A stretch of 64,000 bases of DNA from Lepus europaeus (taxonomy: Eukaryota > Chordata > Mammalia > Lagomorpha > Leporidae), in the NCBI RefSeq assembly GCF_033115175.1, contig NC_084840.1, positions 76,151,179 through 76,215,178 on the forward strand. Direction: 5' to 3'. Made by a program: the position numbers and the translations under genes. Position 1 is the first letter of the stretch, and the number at the start of each line of letters is the position of its first letter. Below the pieces are notes generated by a model, which had not been told where the DNA came from, did no database searches, and saw only the letters and a program-made list of their open reading frames with translations. This document shows, in pieces, positions 42,664 through 53,431 of this stretch.

Positions 42664-43984
42664 AATGGTATTTCTTTTAGATTCTGGTTATCAACCCTTT
42701 ATCTGTTGCATAGTTTGCAAATATTTTTTCCCCATTCTGTCAGTTTCCTCTTCACTTTCCTGACTGTTTCTTTTGCAGTACAGAAACTTCTCTGTTTGAT
42801 GCAATCCCAATAGTTAATTTTGGCTTTGACTGCCTGTGCTTCTGGGGTAATTTCCAAGAAGTCTTTACCTGTGCCTATATTTTGCAGGGTTTCTCCAATG
42901 CTCTCTAATAATTTGATGGTGTCTGGTTGTAGATTTAAGTTTTTGATCCATGTTGAGTGAATTTTTGTGTAAGGTGAAAGGTAGGGATCTTGCTTCATGA
43001 TTCTGCACATGGAAATCCAATTTTCCCAGCACCATTTATTGAGTAGACTGTCCTTACTCTAGGGATTGGTTTTGGATCCTTGATCAAATATGAGTTGGCT
43101 GTAGATGTTTGGATTGATTTCTGGTGTTTCTATTCTGTTCCATTGGTCTATCCATCTGTTTCTGTACCAGTACCATGCTGTTTTGATAACTACTGCCCTG
43201 TAGTATGTCCTGAAGTCTGGTATTGTGATGCCTCCGGCTTTGTTTTTGTTGTACAAGATTGCTTTGGCTATTCGAGGTCTCCTGTGTCTCCATATGAATT
43301 TCAGCATCATGTTTTCTATATCTGAGAAGAATGTCTTTGGTATTTTGATTGGTATTGCATTGAATCTGAAATTGCTTTTGGGAGAATGGACATTTTGATG
43401 ATGTTGATTCTTCCAATCCATGAGCATGGAAGATTTCTCCATTTTTTGGTATCCTCTTCTATTTCTTTCTGTAAGGTTTTGTAGTTTTCATCGTAGAGAT
43501 CTTTAACGTCCTTGGTTAAGTTTATTCCAAGGTATTTGATTGTTTTTGTAGCTATTGAGAATGGGATTGAACTTAGAAGTTCTTCCTCAGCCGCGACATT
43601 GTCTGTGTATACAAAGGCTGTTGATTTTTGTGCATTGATTTTATATCCTGCTACTTTGCCAAACTCTTCTATGAGTTCCAATAGTCTCTTAGTAGGGTTC
43701 TTTGGATCTCCTAACTGTTATTTAATGCTATAACTAGTACTCCAACAGAATTTTTTCACTTTGTGTTGCTGTGTGAGGGCAAGCTGTTGAAATCTTTATA
43801 TATACTAGACTGATTTTCTGTGTATAAAGAAAATTGAGAATGAATCTTGATGGGAATGGAAGGGGAGAGCGAGTGGGAAAGGGGAGGGTAGCGGGTGGGG
43901 GGGAAGTTGTGGGGTGGGGAAGCCTTTGTGGTCCATAAGCTGTACTTTGGAAATTTATATTCATTAAATAAAAAAAATGGTATT
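42664..43984. mobile_element. Twin-primed (5'-inverted) L1 insertion
   Basis: Bracketed by AATGGTATT at 42664-42672 and 43976-43984. The left part (42673 to about 43,718) is L1 ORF2 in minus orientation: RT/C-terminal phrases [40 protein letters not shown] and [14 protein letters not shown]. The right part (about 43,728-43,975) is the L1 3' UTR and A tail in plus orientation. The ORF2 piece has several frame breaks. Confidence 0.85.
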
Positions 43985-45250
43985 GAATTTATTTTGGGGC
44001 AAATTTAGCAAAAGATGCACAATACAATTGCCCAAGAAAATGTAAAATATTGCTGACAGAATTAAAGAATATCTAGATAAATCAGGAGATATATAATGTG
44101 CAGAGTTTGGAAGATTCAATATTATTAAAATATCAATTCTTCCCAAACTGACCTAAAGATTTAATGCAATCCAGATCAATAGCACAGGCTTTTTTTTTTT
44201 TTTTCTAAGATGGACAAGATTATTTTTAATACTGTAAGGAAACTGGGCTAAGATATCCAAAGTCAGCTTGAAAAGAACAACAAATTTGGAGGACTTACCC
44301 CACCTGATTTCGAGACTTACTCCAACTCTGCAGTAACATTGGAATGTCATCCTGTGGAAAGATGGGGACACAGATGAACAGAATTTTATGGAAAACAAAA
44401 AATAAACTCATAAACACAGCCACATAGTTTTTTTTAAGATTTATTTTATTTATTGAAGGAGTTACCGAAAGAGGTAGAGACAGAGAGAGAGGTCTTCCAT
44501 CTGCTGGTTCACTCCCCAGATGGCCACAACAGCTGGTGCTGTGCCGATCTGAAGACAGGAGCCAGGAGCTTCCTCCGGGTCTCCCATGTGGGTTCAGGGG
44601 CCCAAGGACTTGGGCCATCCTCTACTCTGCTTTCCCAGGCCATAGCAGAGAGCTGGGTTGGAAGAAGGGCAGCTGGGACTAGAACCGGCAACCATATGGG
44701 AAGCTGGTGCTTCAGGCCAGGGCTTTAACACACTGCGCCATAGCACCGGCCCCAGCCACGTAGTTTTTAACAAGGATCCTAAAAGGAAAGGAAAATATTT
44801 TTATATTTCATGAGGCTGGCACTAGATAACCATATGGAAATGAAAGAATCTCTACCTCTACTTCATATAATACAAAGATACACAAAATCAGAGATGCAAT
44901 ATATAGCTTCAAGAAGAAAGCATAGGCAACTATCTTTGCAACTCAAAGAATGCATAAAATATGAATCATGAAAGAAAATATTGATAAATACGAGTTCATT
45001 AAGGTTAAAAACTCCTACTCATCAAAAATTAAAATAGTCAAGGCAGAGACTGGAAGCAAATATTTGTCATGGATGTGTGTGGCAAAGGACTTGTATCCAA
45101 AATTTATGAAGAAAAAACAAGCCGACTTTTTTAGTTAAAAAAAAAAAAAAACCTTGGGTAGACAAATGGAATTGATGATGAACATGAAAATGTGCTCAGC
45201 ATCAGAGAAAGGCAAAGTAAAAACACAGTAAGATCCACTGCGCTAAACTA
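43985..45250 (+). mobile_element. Ancient L1 ORF2 relic
   Basis: ATTCAATATTATTAAAATATC, AATTCTTCCCAAACTGACC and TTTAATGCAATCCAGATCAA mark the sense strand of an old L1 ORF2. It is broken by a CSINE at 44431. The A run at 45138-45150 and downstream text continue the same decay. Confidence 0.7.
44431..44752 (-). repeat. CSINE
   Basis: Host CAGCCACATAGTTT (44417-44430) recurs as CAGCCACGTAGTTT from 44753. Confidence 0.9.
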
Positions 45251-45289
45251 ATTTTGGGAAGAATGTGAATCAAACAGAACTCTTACACA

Positions 45290-45575
45290 GGGCTGGTAGG
45301 AGTTCATGTAGCTCTTCTAGGATTCAGGTGGTTCTTGTGAGAGTGAGTTGTTATACAATGCAGGCACCACACGTGCTCAGCTCCTTCTGCATACAGCCAT
45401 TTCCCTTTCTGCTTCTCTGTTGTGTTGTGACACAGCCAAGGAGGCCTTTGGCAGACGTCAGCACCATGCCATCTGGACTTTGTAGCACCAGGATTGTGAA
45501 ACAAATACACTTCCTTTCTTTATAAAGTATCCACACTTGAATATTTTGTTAGCACAACACAAAACAGACTCAGAC
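45290..45575 (+). mobile_element. MaLR-type LTR (MST/THE1-like), partial
   Basis: GTTCTTGTGAGAGTGAGTTG, GTGACACAGCCAAGGAGGCC, GCACCATGCCATCTGGAC and TTTCTTTATAAAGTATCC follow the LTR order. Confidence 0.6.
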
Positions 45576-45696
45576 ACTCCTTTATATTTAAGATGTTCCA
45601 AGGGAGACATCCAGGCTCGTTTGGTCCTTTTGACAACAGAGAGTGATCATTTTTCCATCTTGTTTCCACTCTGTGAGTGCCTTCTGCAACTACTCA

Positions 45697-45918
45697 TGGG
45701 GGTAGGCATTTAGCCTAGAGGTGAGTGCAGGGGTTAAGACACTCATGTCTCACAGTGGAGTGCCTGACTTTGATAGCTGGCTCCAGCTCCTGGCTCCAAC
45801 TGCTTGCTAGTGCAGACCCTGGGCAGCAGCGGTGATGACTCAGAGAGTGTGGGTTCCTGTCACCCTTTTGGGAGCCCGGGATTGAGTTTCTGGCTTCTGG
45901 CTTTGGATCAGCCCAGGA

Positions 45919-45920
<2 letters not shown>
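45697..45920 (+). repeat. CSINE, 3'-truncated
   Basis: Head GGGGGTAGGCATTTAGCC to GGCTTTGGATCAGCCCAGG. The sequence after it is taken by the nested stack. Confidence 0.75.
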
Positions 45921-45954
<34 letters not shown>

Positions 45955-45963
45955 ACTTTATTT

Positions 45964-46302
45964 GGGCTGGCGCCATGGCTCAACAGGCTAATCCTCTGCC
46001 TTATGGCGCTGGCACACCGGGTGCTAGTCCTGGTCGGGGCGCCGGATTCTGTCCCGGTTGCCCCTCTTCCAGGCCAGCTCTCTGCTGTGGCCAGGGAGTG
46101 CAGTGGAGGATGGTCCAAGTATTTGGGCCCTGCACCCCATGGAAGACCAGGAGAAGCACCTGGCTCCTGCCTTTGGATCAGTGTGGTGTACTGGCCACAG
46201 CTCACCGGCCGCAGCAGCCATTGGAGGGTGAACCAACGGCAAAGGAAGACCTTTCTCTCTGTCTCTCTCTTTCTCACTGTCCACTCTGCCTGTCAAAAAA
46301 AA
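45964..46302 (+). repeat. CSINE nested (first insert)
   Basis: Target-site duplication AAGATTTACTTTATTT at 45948-45963 and 46303-46318. Confidence 0.94.
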
Positions 46303-46545
46303 AAGATTTACTTTATTTATTTGAAAGACAGAGTTACACAGAGAGAGGCAGAGACAGAGAGAGGTCTTCCACCCGCTGGTTCACTCCCCAGATGGCCGCA
46401 ATGCCAGAGCTGAGCCGATCCAAAGCCAGGAATCAGGAGCTTCCTCTGGGTCTCCCACATGGGTTAAGGGGCCCAAGGACTTGGGCCATCATCTACTGCT
46501 TTCCCAGGCCATAGCAGAGAGCTGGATTGGAAGTGGAGCAGCTGG

Positions 46546-46878
46546 AGCCAGCACTGTGGCTCAGTAGGCTAATCCTCCACCTTGTGGTGCCGGCACACCG
46601 GGTTCTAGTCCCGGTTGGGGCGCCAGATTCTATCCTGGTTGCCCCTCTTCCAGGCCAGCTCTCTGCTATGGCCCAGAGTGCAGTGGAGGATGGCCCAAGT
46701 GCTTGGGCCCTGCACCCGCATGGGAGACCAGGAGAAGCACCTGGCTCCTGGCTTCGGATCAGCGCGTTAGAAGGTGAACCAACGGCAAAAGGAAGACCTT
46801 TCTCTCTGTCTCTCTCTTTCACTGTCCACGCTACCTGTCAAAAATAAATAAATAAATAAATAAATAAAATTAAAAAAA
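46546..46878 (+). repeat. CSINE nested (second insert)
   Basis: Target-site duplication GGAAGTGGAGCAGCTGG at 46529-46545 and 46879-46895. The tail includes an (AATA)n run. About 30 bases of the 3' body are missing compared with its neighbour. Confidence 0.94.
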
Positions 46879-47293
46879 GGAAGTGGAGCAGCTGGGACTA
46901 GAACCAGCACCCATATGGGATGCTGGCGCTTCAGGCCAGGGCTTTAACCCCCTGTGCCACAGACCTGGCCCCCTCAGGACCATTTTGAAATAGCCAATGC
47001 ATGCTGTGTGTCCTCCCTGTAGAAAAGTTCAGGTATGCAAAAACTTTCTGTAAAGTGTTTCCTTAGGTCATGGACCACCCACTGTGATTCGTCATAGAGC
47101 CAAGATTTTAAAATTCATGAACCAAATTCATTCAAGTCAATTAAGTATTTCTGAATTCTAATGTAGTGAGACAATAGAAACAGTTCTAATAGCTGTCTGG
47201 ATCAAAAATAGAGTATATTAGCTAGTGAAAAGTCTATTCATTGGCAGACTAGTTTGGCTGCATGGTGCTTTAATTGTCTCTTCTAAAACAATA

Positions 47294-47633
47294 CAGTTTT
47301 CCCTCAGTATACATGAGAGATTGTTTCCAGGACTCTGTGAGGTCCAAAATCCAGGGAAATCAAGTTCCTTTTGTAAAGTGATGTAGCAATGCTAGTAACC
47401 TATGCACATCCTCCAAAACACCTTAAGTCTCCTTTGGATTACTTAATGACAGCTCATACAATGTGGATGTTCTATAAGCAGATAGTATACTCATACTGTG
47501 TTGTTTAGGGAATGACAAGAAAGGAAGTGTGTATATGTTTAGTACAGGCACAGTATTTTTTTTCCTGAATATTTTCAACATGCAGTAGGTTGAATCCATG
47601 GATTCAGAACTCACAGGTACAGAGGGCAGACTG
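47294..47633 (+). mobile_element. Tc1/mariner-type (Tigger-like) non-autonomous DNA transposon
   Basis: Starts CAGTTTTCCCTCAGT and ends ACAGAGGGCAGACTG, an imperfect 15-base inverted pair, flanked by TA on both sides (47292-47293, 47634-47635). The 3' half has GGTTGAATCCATGGATTCAG, typical of Tigger-family MITEs. Confidence 0.75.
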
Positions 47634-47701
47634 TAATCACTATGTATAAACTGGGATATTTCAAGCAAGGATCTTTATTCTTTAAAAATGAAAACTCTGG
47701 G

Positions 47702-47990
47702 CACATATTTGACCATGTGATTGAGACATCAGCTAGAACACCGTGTCCCATATCAGAGTGCCTGGGTTTAATACCCAGCACTGGTTCCTGATTCCAGTTT
47801 CCTGTTAATGCAGATCGCAGAAGGCAGCAGATGATGGCACAAGTACTTGAGTCCCTACCATCCATGCAGAAGACTGGGGTTGAGTTCCTGGCTCCTGACT
47901 TTGGCAGGACCCACCTCCAGCTGTTGTAGGCATCTGGGGAGTACACTAGCAGATGGGATGCCCCTTTGCCACCCAAATAATAAAAAAGAA
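47702..47990 (+). repeat. CSINE
   Basis: Old diverged plus copy; GTCCCATATCAGAGTGCCTG marks the B-box side. Confidence 0.8.
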
Positions 47991-48919
47991 AGAAAAAACA
48001 TAGTAGTACTGAACGCCATTGCTCCACATTTTCTATAGGTTCTTGAAGCCCATGTCCTCTTATCTCATGCCCACTGACCTGTAGGTCAGCCCAAAAGGCA
48101 TTTAGGTTCATGATTCCTGAATATGTATTGAGTTCATGTTTTAAAACACTAAGGCTCTGTTACTTCATCCTTTAGTTTTACCTTGAAATTATTTTGAGAT
48201 GAATCAAAAAACAACATTGAAAGCAGGAGATTCTTTAAAGATTTTTCTCCTCTCCGAAGTTCTCCTTACCAGGAAAAAAAAATAAGGAACATAGAGGAAG
48301 GAGTTAATGTTGGGAGAGAAAAGATAATCTTTTGTGAGATGAAAGAGCTCCATGGATGACAGGCCACATTGCGTTGTTTTGTAGATAAGAGACGCAGGGC
48401 AGGCTCACGGGTGGAACTGCAAAGTAGGAAAGTATGAGAGACAACTTCGTTATGGGGCAGTTTGCTTTATGTTGCTTTCTGGGTTGGGTGTAAGTTTGTT
48501 GGAGAAGTCATACCAAGAGACCTAGAACATTGTTTCAGCTATTATAACTCTCATTCAGGGTGGAGTTTCTGTGTTCTGCTCATGGGGCCTCTATCCATCT
48601 TCTCCATACGCTGGCATCCTGCCACAACAGATGGCTCTGGCTTAGCATCATAGAAAATATTTCTCTCAACACTTTCTCAATCTCTAAGTTAACTTTTTTA
48701 GTTGACAACTTTCCCTGCAATCATTTTAGTTAGTTTTTAGAGGACAATCTATTATCTATTGTGCATTTTGTATCTAGCATTTATCGAGAGTTTATCACAT
48801 TAAGCACTATTGAAAATTCTTTTATTAACTTATTTAATCCTAACAATCACCTTATTACTTCCAACCCTCTGAGCTCCTTTAGTTACTCACTCCACCGCAA
48901 TGCTGGCTCCAACAACGTG
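47991..48919 (+). other. Intergenic unique segment
   Basis: Single-copy AT-rich DNA. No gene, repeat or clear motif identified. Confidence 0.4.
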
Positions 48920-49003
48920 TTTTTTTCCCCAAATATTTTTTGATCTGTAGTTGATTGAATCCACAACTTGCAGCCATGGAAATGGGAGGCTGCCTGTATA
49001 TAA
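48920..49003 (+). mobile_element. Tigger-like 3' end fragment
   Basis: TTTGATCTGTAGTTGATTGA followed by CCACAACTTGCAGCC and a terminal GGCTGCCTGTA, similar to the 3' end of the element at 47294. Confidence 0.5.
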
Positions 49004-50214
49004 ACAAATTCATATATTTGAAAACCTTTCTACCTCCTAATTTTTACCTGAAATAGTTCATCCTCCAAGGCAGATATTCACAGGGCTCCTGTGTGAGAGG
49101 CACAGACTACTGTAGAACTAGCAAGCGACAAAGAAGCAGCTCTCACAGGTGAGACGTGAGTGTCATCCAGTTGTTCTTGCAGACATGGAAGACTGAGAGG
49201 ATTGTGTCACACTGAGGTTTTATCCACATTTGTTCTCTTCCTTGTTGTCCTCTCAGTATACACAAGTGCTAGGAACAGACTTCCAGCCAATAAACACAGA
49301 ACTGGAGAGAATGGGCTTTCAATGCCAATTAAAAAGGAAAATTCCAAAACTGTTTTGAGTTCAAAAAACAAGGGAGCTTTCGATACTTGCTAACCTCACA
49401 CTATTCTGACATGTTCAAATATTTAACGTTCAATGCCTAGTCACAGCTTTATATTTTCCAATTACAAAAAGATATTAAATTGTGGTTATAAAGCTCTTCA
49501 TTCACATAATATGAATGCGCTATCAAGAAATGGATTAGGCTCTTGGGAAGTTTTGCTACCAAAAATTCAGTGCGGGAGAAACCAGGAGTAATTTCTGTAT
49601 TCTAGAGTCTATGGTTTCATCACTCCAGGGATGCAATTTGCTGCTTATTTATTCTTAGGTGTTTGTTTATTTGAGTGCAAGGAAGGTGCCAAGGAGGCTG
49701 ACCTACTTAGGACTTTGTGGAGGAAGCCTGACACTTTGAGAGAATTGAGAGAATCTGCTTGCATTGTCTGTGGGGATAACCAGAAATGCAAAAGCATTTT
49801 GAGCTGGGGGAATCTAGAGGGGAGTCAGGTGGATCTGGGCAGTAGTGACCAAGACAACACAGGCCAGAGGCCACTCTCTGTTTTGCCTAGGTCCCAGGTC
49901 CTGATACGGCCCTTGTGGTGGGAAGAGAATCTTTTGCCGTGGGAGCAGTGAAGTGGGGCTTAGTTGGAGGAGTAAAGAAGTCAGATTTTTGTTCACCGTG
50001 GCCAATGGAAGCTAAGATCCATATCTGATGTGGTTTACAAAAATAAGGAAATGTGATGTTTTTTATTTTTGAGCATTGAGAAACAATTCCTTCCTTCACA
50101 TTGAACATGTTTCTCTCCTCTTAAACATCCCCTCACCCCCCATTCATAGATTCCTTTTCTCTCATTCCTTCCATCTCATTTTCACTGTGTTGGGGGCCCT
50201 AGGTTAACAGCAAG
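49004..50214 (+). other. Intergenic unique segment
   Basis: Repeat-poor DNA with frames up to 106 codons that show no family resemblance. No regulatory signature I can support. Confidence 0.4.
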
Positions 50215-50655
50215 CAGTGCTATAGTTTGGATATTAATTTAGATGTTCCCCCAATGGCCCATGTATTAAAGCCTTGGTCTCCAAAGTCTTATGTTAATGC
50301 TTAATGGACTAAAGGTTGAGATTTCATCCAATTGTGGTGCCTGAAGAGGCAGGGCCTTTAAGAAGTCATTGGAATGGGCTGGACTGCCAGGGTGGAACCC
50401 CTATGCTAGAAACATGGTGGCTTTGTAAAGAGAAACCACGTGGACAGGGAAGGATGAGTGTACTGCCCGTGTTTCTGCTTCCTAACTCCCCATGTGATGC
50501 TTGCTTTTACAGGTGCCATTACCACCCACACTAGGTGCCAGACCAATGGACTGCCCACTCTTGGACTGTGAACCTCCAAAACTGTAAGACACAATAAACC
50601 TTCCTTCATAGGTAGCATCACTCAGGTATTTTTCTTACAGTGATGAAGAGTTGAC
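50215..50655 (+). mobile_element. MaLR-type LTR
   Basis: GCTATAGTTTGGATATTAAT at the start, CCAATGGACTGCCCACTC, AACCTCCAAAACTGTAAGAC, AATAAACCTTCC and CAGGTATTTTTCTTACAGTG at the end are in LTR order. Confidence 0.7.
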
Positions 50656-50849
50656 TGGTCCAAGTAGCCACATCCCTTTATACAGATCCCTACAGGCTCA
50701 ATTTTGCTTTAGTTCCTAGATCGGTATGCTACGACAACATAAGCATCAGTAATTCACTGCCCCTTTCGTCACCCACACCCACACTGAGAAACAACTGTGC
50801 CCAGCTTCTTTGCAGTTTCCAGAATCTTTCTTCCAGCTTTTGAAAATCT

Positions 50850-51098
50850 TTTTAAAGTCTTATTTCTTTCTGTCTTTGAAAGGCAGAGCAAGAGCGAGAG
50901 TGAGAGAGAGAGAAGAGAGAGAAAGAGAGTGTCTACCATCCACTAGTTAACTCCATAAATGGTCTGGGCCAGGTTGAAGCCAGGAGCCAGGAAATCCATC
51001 CTGGTCTCCCACATGGGAGGCAGGGACCCAAGACCTTACGCCATTTTTTGTTGCCTTCCCAAGTGCATTAGCAGGAAACTGGATCAGAAGCAGCATTT
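50850..51098 (-). repeat. CSINE, truncated
   Basis: Tail and body present; the tRNA-like head is missing after GGATCAGAAGCAGC. An (AAAT)n run follows at 51124-51147. Confidence 0.75.
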
Positions 51099-51522
51099 CC
51101 ATTTAAGATTTTAAAACTGTAAAGCAAATAAATAAATAAATAAATAAAAACAGTGCATTAGCCTGGGTTTCCCTCCTTCCCCTTTTTTTGATGGCCCAGT
51201 TTGAATCTTACGTTTTACTGTCCTTCTTTCCCAGTTCTGATGGTCCTTATCTGTAATACACCAATGACAGCTAAAGACTGAAGACCCACACCAGTCCTCA
51301 ACTTTCCTGAACCCAGAGCCTCATCCTCTACTCCAGCTCTTCTCTGCAAGCAATGATTACTGAGCAGCTCCCCGCCCTTGTGTAGTTCCCAGAAGGAACT
51401 CTCATCCAAATCACCACTGAATTGTGCACACTTGACCCAAGGAAGCCAACTATTCCGAAACCAGCTCATTTCCTCTGGCCTAAGAAAATGGTTCTCAGCC
51501 TTCTCAAAATGAAGATACTGGG
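51099..51522 (+). other. Intergenic unique segment
   Basis: No gene or repeat recognised apart from the (AAAT)n run. Confidence 0.4.
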
Positions 51523-51835
51523 AGAGCATTTGATGCAGCAGTTAAGTTGCTGCGTGGCACATTCACATCCCACATCAGGGTAGCTGGTTTGGGTCTCAGT
51601 TCCTCTGCTTCCGACCAAGTTTTCTGCTAATGTGAACTTGGGAGGCAGCAGGTGACGGCTCATATACTTGGGTTCCTTCCACCCACATGGGAGACCCAGA
51701 TGGAGTTCTAGGCTTCTGGCTTCAACCTGGCCCATTCTTGACTACTGTAGGCATTTGGGAATGAACCAGCAGATGGAAGATCTCTGTCTCTCTGCATTTT
51801 AAATAAAATGAAAATAAAAATTTAAAATAGTAATA
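51523..51835 (+). repeat. CSINE
   Basis: Older-subfamily head GGGAGAGCATTTGATGCAGC; tail AAATAAAATGAAAATAAA. Confidence 0.83.
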
Positions 51836-51864
51836 AATAAAGGTATCATATTGTTATAGATCTA

Positions 51865-52255
51865 GATCGAAAGATAGCCACCCAAAATGTATGTTGAAGC
51901 CCTAACCCTTCACAGTGTAACCTTATTTGGAGATAGCGTTTTTGCAGAAACAGTGAAGTTAAAATGAGGTCATTAGGATGTAACTGTTGTCCTTCTTAGG
52001 AGAGGAAGTTGGTGTGGTGGGAAGACCATGTGAAGAGACACAGAGAAAAGACTGCCATGTAAAGACGGCCAAGCATTGCTGGGAACTCACAGAAACTAGA
52101 AGAGACATTGAAGAATTCTGAGAGAGAACACAGTCCTGCCAACTCCTTGATTTCAGATTTCCAGACTGTAAAATGAGAACTTTCTCGTGTTTAAAGCCAT
52201 GCAGCATCAGGTACTTTGCTATGGCATCCCTAGAAATGAATGCAAGTATACATAA
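51865..52255 (+). mobile_element. MaLR-type LTR
   Basis: AAAATGTATGTTGAAGCCCT, ACCTTATTTGGAGATAGCG, ATGAGGTCATTAGGATGTAA and TTTAAAGCCATGCAGCATCA match the MST/MLT1 order. Confidence 0.75.
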
Positions 52256-52264
52256 AAGGGGGGT

Positions 52265-52720
52265 TGGGCTGTGGATAAATTTATATATTTTAGAGAAGTC
52301 CCACTGATACTACTCTTAAGAACAAACCATTAATAACGTGACAACTTGACTGAGTCCTAAAGGAATTATGTGAAGTCAAAAGCTGACCTCTAAAGAATAA
52401 ATACTGAATGATTCCACTTGTTTAAAATCCTTGAAATGACAAAATGATATAGAGATAGAGACACATGAATGGGTTCCAGGGCTTTGGGAAAAGCAGAGAG
52501 GGTAATAAGTAGGCTCATTGCATGGGAGCCCATTCTGCGTCTTGACTATGGATGTCTATGGCTTGTATTGATGTCAGTTTCCTGGTTGTGATCTTACATT
52601 ACAGTTATTCAAGATGTTACCATAGGTGGTGGTAGAGAATTGAGCATAAAGTTCTCTCTATATTCTTTCTTAGAACAACATGCGAATTATCCCAAAATAA
52701 AAAGTTTCATTAAAAAAGAC
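52265..52720 (+). mobile_element. Ancient L1 3' end
   Basis: AATGATTCCACTTGTTTAAA, GGGTTCCAGGGCTTTGGG and GTTATTCAAGATGTTACCAT are sense phrases of an old L1 tail. Confidence 0.65.
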
Positions 52721-52727
52721 ACCACTG

Positions 52728-53060
52728 GGGACAAGTGTTGTGACACACTGTGTTAAGCCACTGCTTGGGACACACACATTCACACATACCATATCAGAGT
52801 GCTGATTTGAGTCCTGGCAACTCTGTGCGTCTGATCCAGCTTCCTGCTAATGCACCTGGGAGGCAGTAGATGATGGTTCAAGTACTTGGGTTCCTATCAT
52901 CCACATGAGAGATCAAGATGGAGTTCCCGGCTCCTGATTTCCACATCACCCACCCCTGGCTATTTCAGGCATGTGGGGGTATGAACCAGCAAATGGTTCT
53001 GTCTCTGTGTTTCTGTTACTCTGCCTTTAAAATAAATACAGAAAGAATAAATCTTTGAAA
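52728..53060 (+). repeat. CSINE
   Basis: Head GGGGACAAGTGTTGTGACAC with a small CACACACATTCACACA expansion after the A box; tail AAATAAATACAG. Confidence 0.82.
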
Positions 53061-53159
53061 AGTTAAAAGATATGTTTGAGCTATATCTGTATAACCCCAA
53101 GAAAATTGTCTCCACTGAATGTAAATGAGATTGAATATAATTTCCATCTGATTACAACT

Positions 53160-53431
53160 CAAGGTGTTGCATCTCTCTCTTTTTTTTAAGGGATAGAGAC
53201 AAATCTGACATAAGAATTTAAAAATTCATTGGGACACAAACAACAAGCAAGAATGGCAAAGAAGTTTTGATTAGAGAAAATTTATGGGGACTAACCCTGC
53301 AAGACAGGAAAATATTGTAAAGCTGCACTAACTGAAACAGTATGGTCCTGGCAAAAGAAGAGACCAGGTAGCAAGGAACAGAAGAAGTAACCCAGTTAAG
53401 AGTCTGAATTGTCTCCAAGAAAATGCTTTCC
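53160..53431 (+). mobile_element. Ancient L1 ORF2 C-terminal relic (left part)
   Basis: AAGCTGCACTAACTGAAACAG followed by TATGGTCCTGGCAAAAG is a conserved L1 ORF2 phrase. The relic is the target of the outer L1 insertion and resumes at about 58,741. Confidence 0.65.

Larger units (their letters stand above)
45921..46974 (-). repeat. CSINE carrying two younger CSINEs
   Basis: Minus copy in three pieces: tail 45921-45963, middle 46303-46545, head 46879-46974. Host CAGGACC flanks it at 45914-45920 and 46975-46981. Confidence 0.88.

Noticed and set aside
42690..43720. A functional reverse transcriptase gene
   Set aside because: The L1 ORF2 fragment is 5'-inverted, lacks both ends and has frame breaks.
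45804..46514. 236-codon frame at 45,804-46,514
   Set aside because: It runs entirely through nested CSINEs. Similar frames recur in every young CSINE and are not genes.
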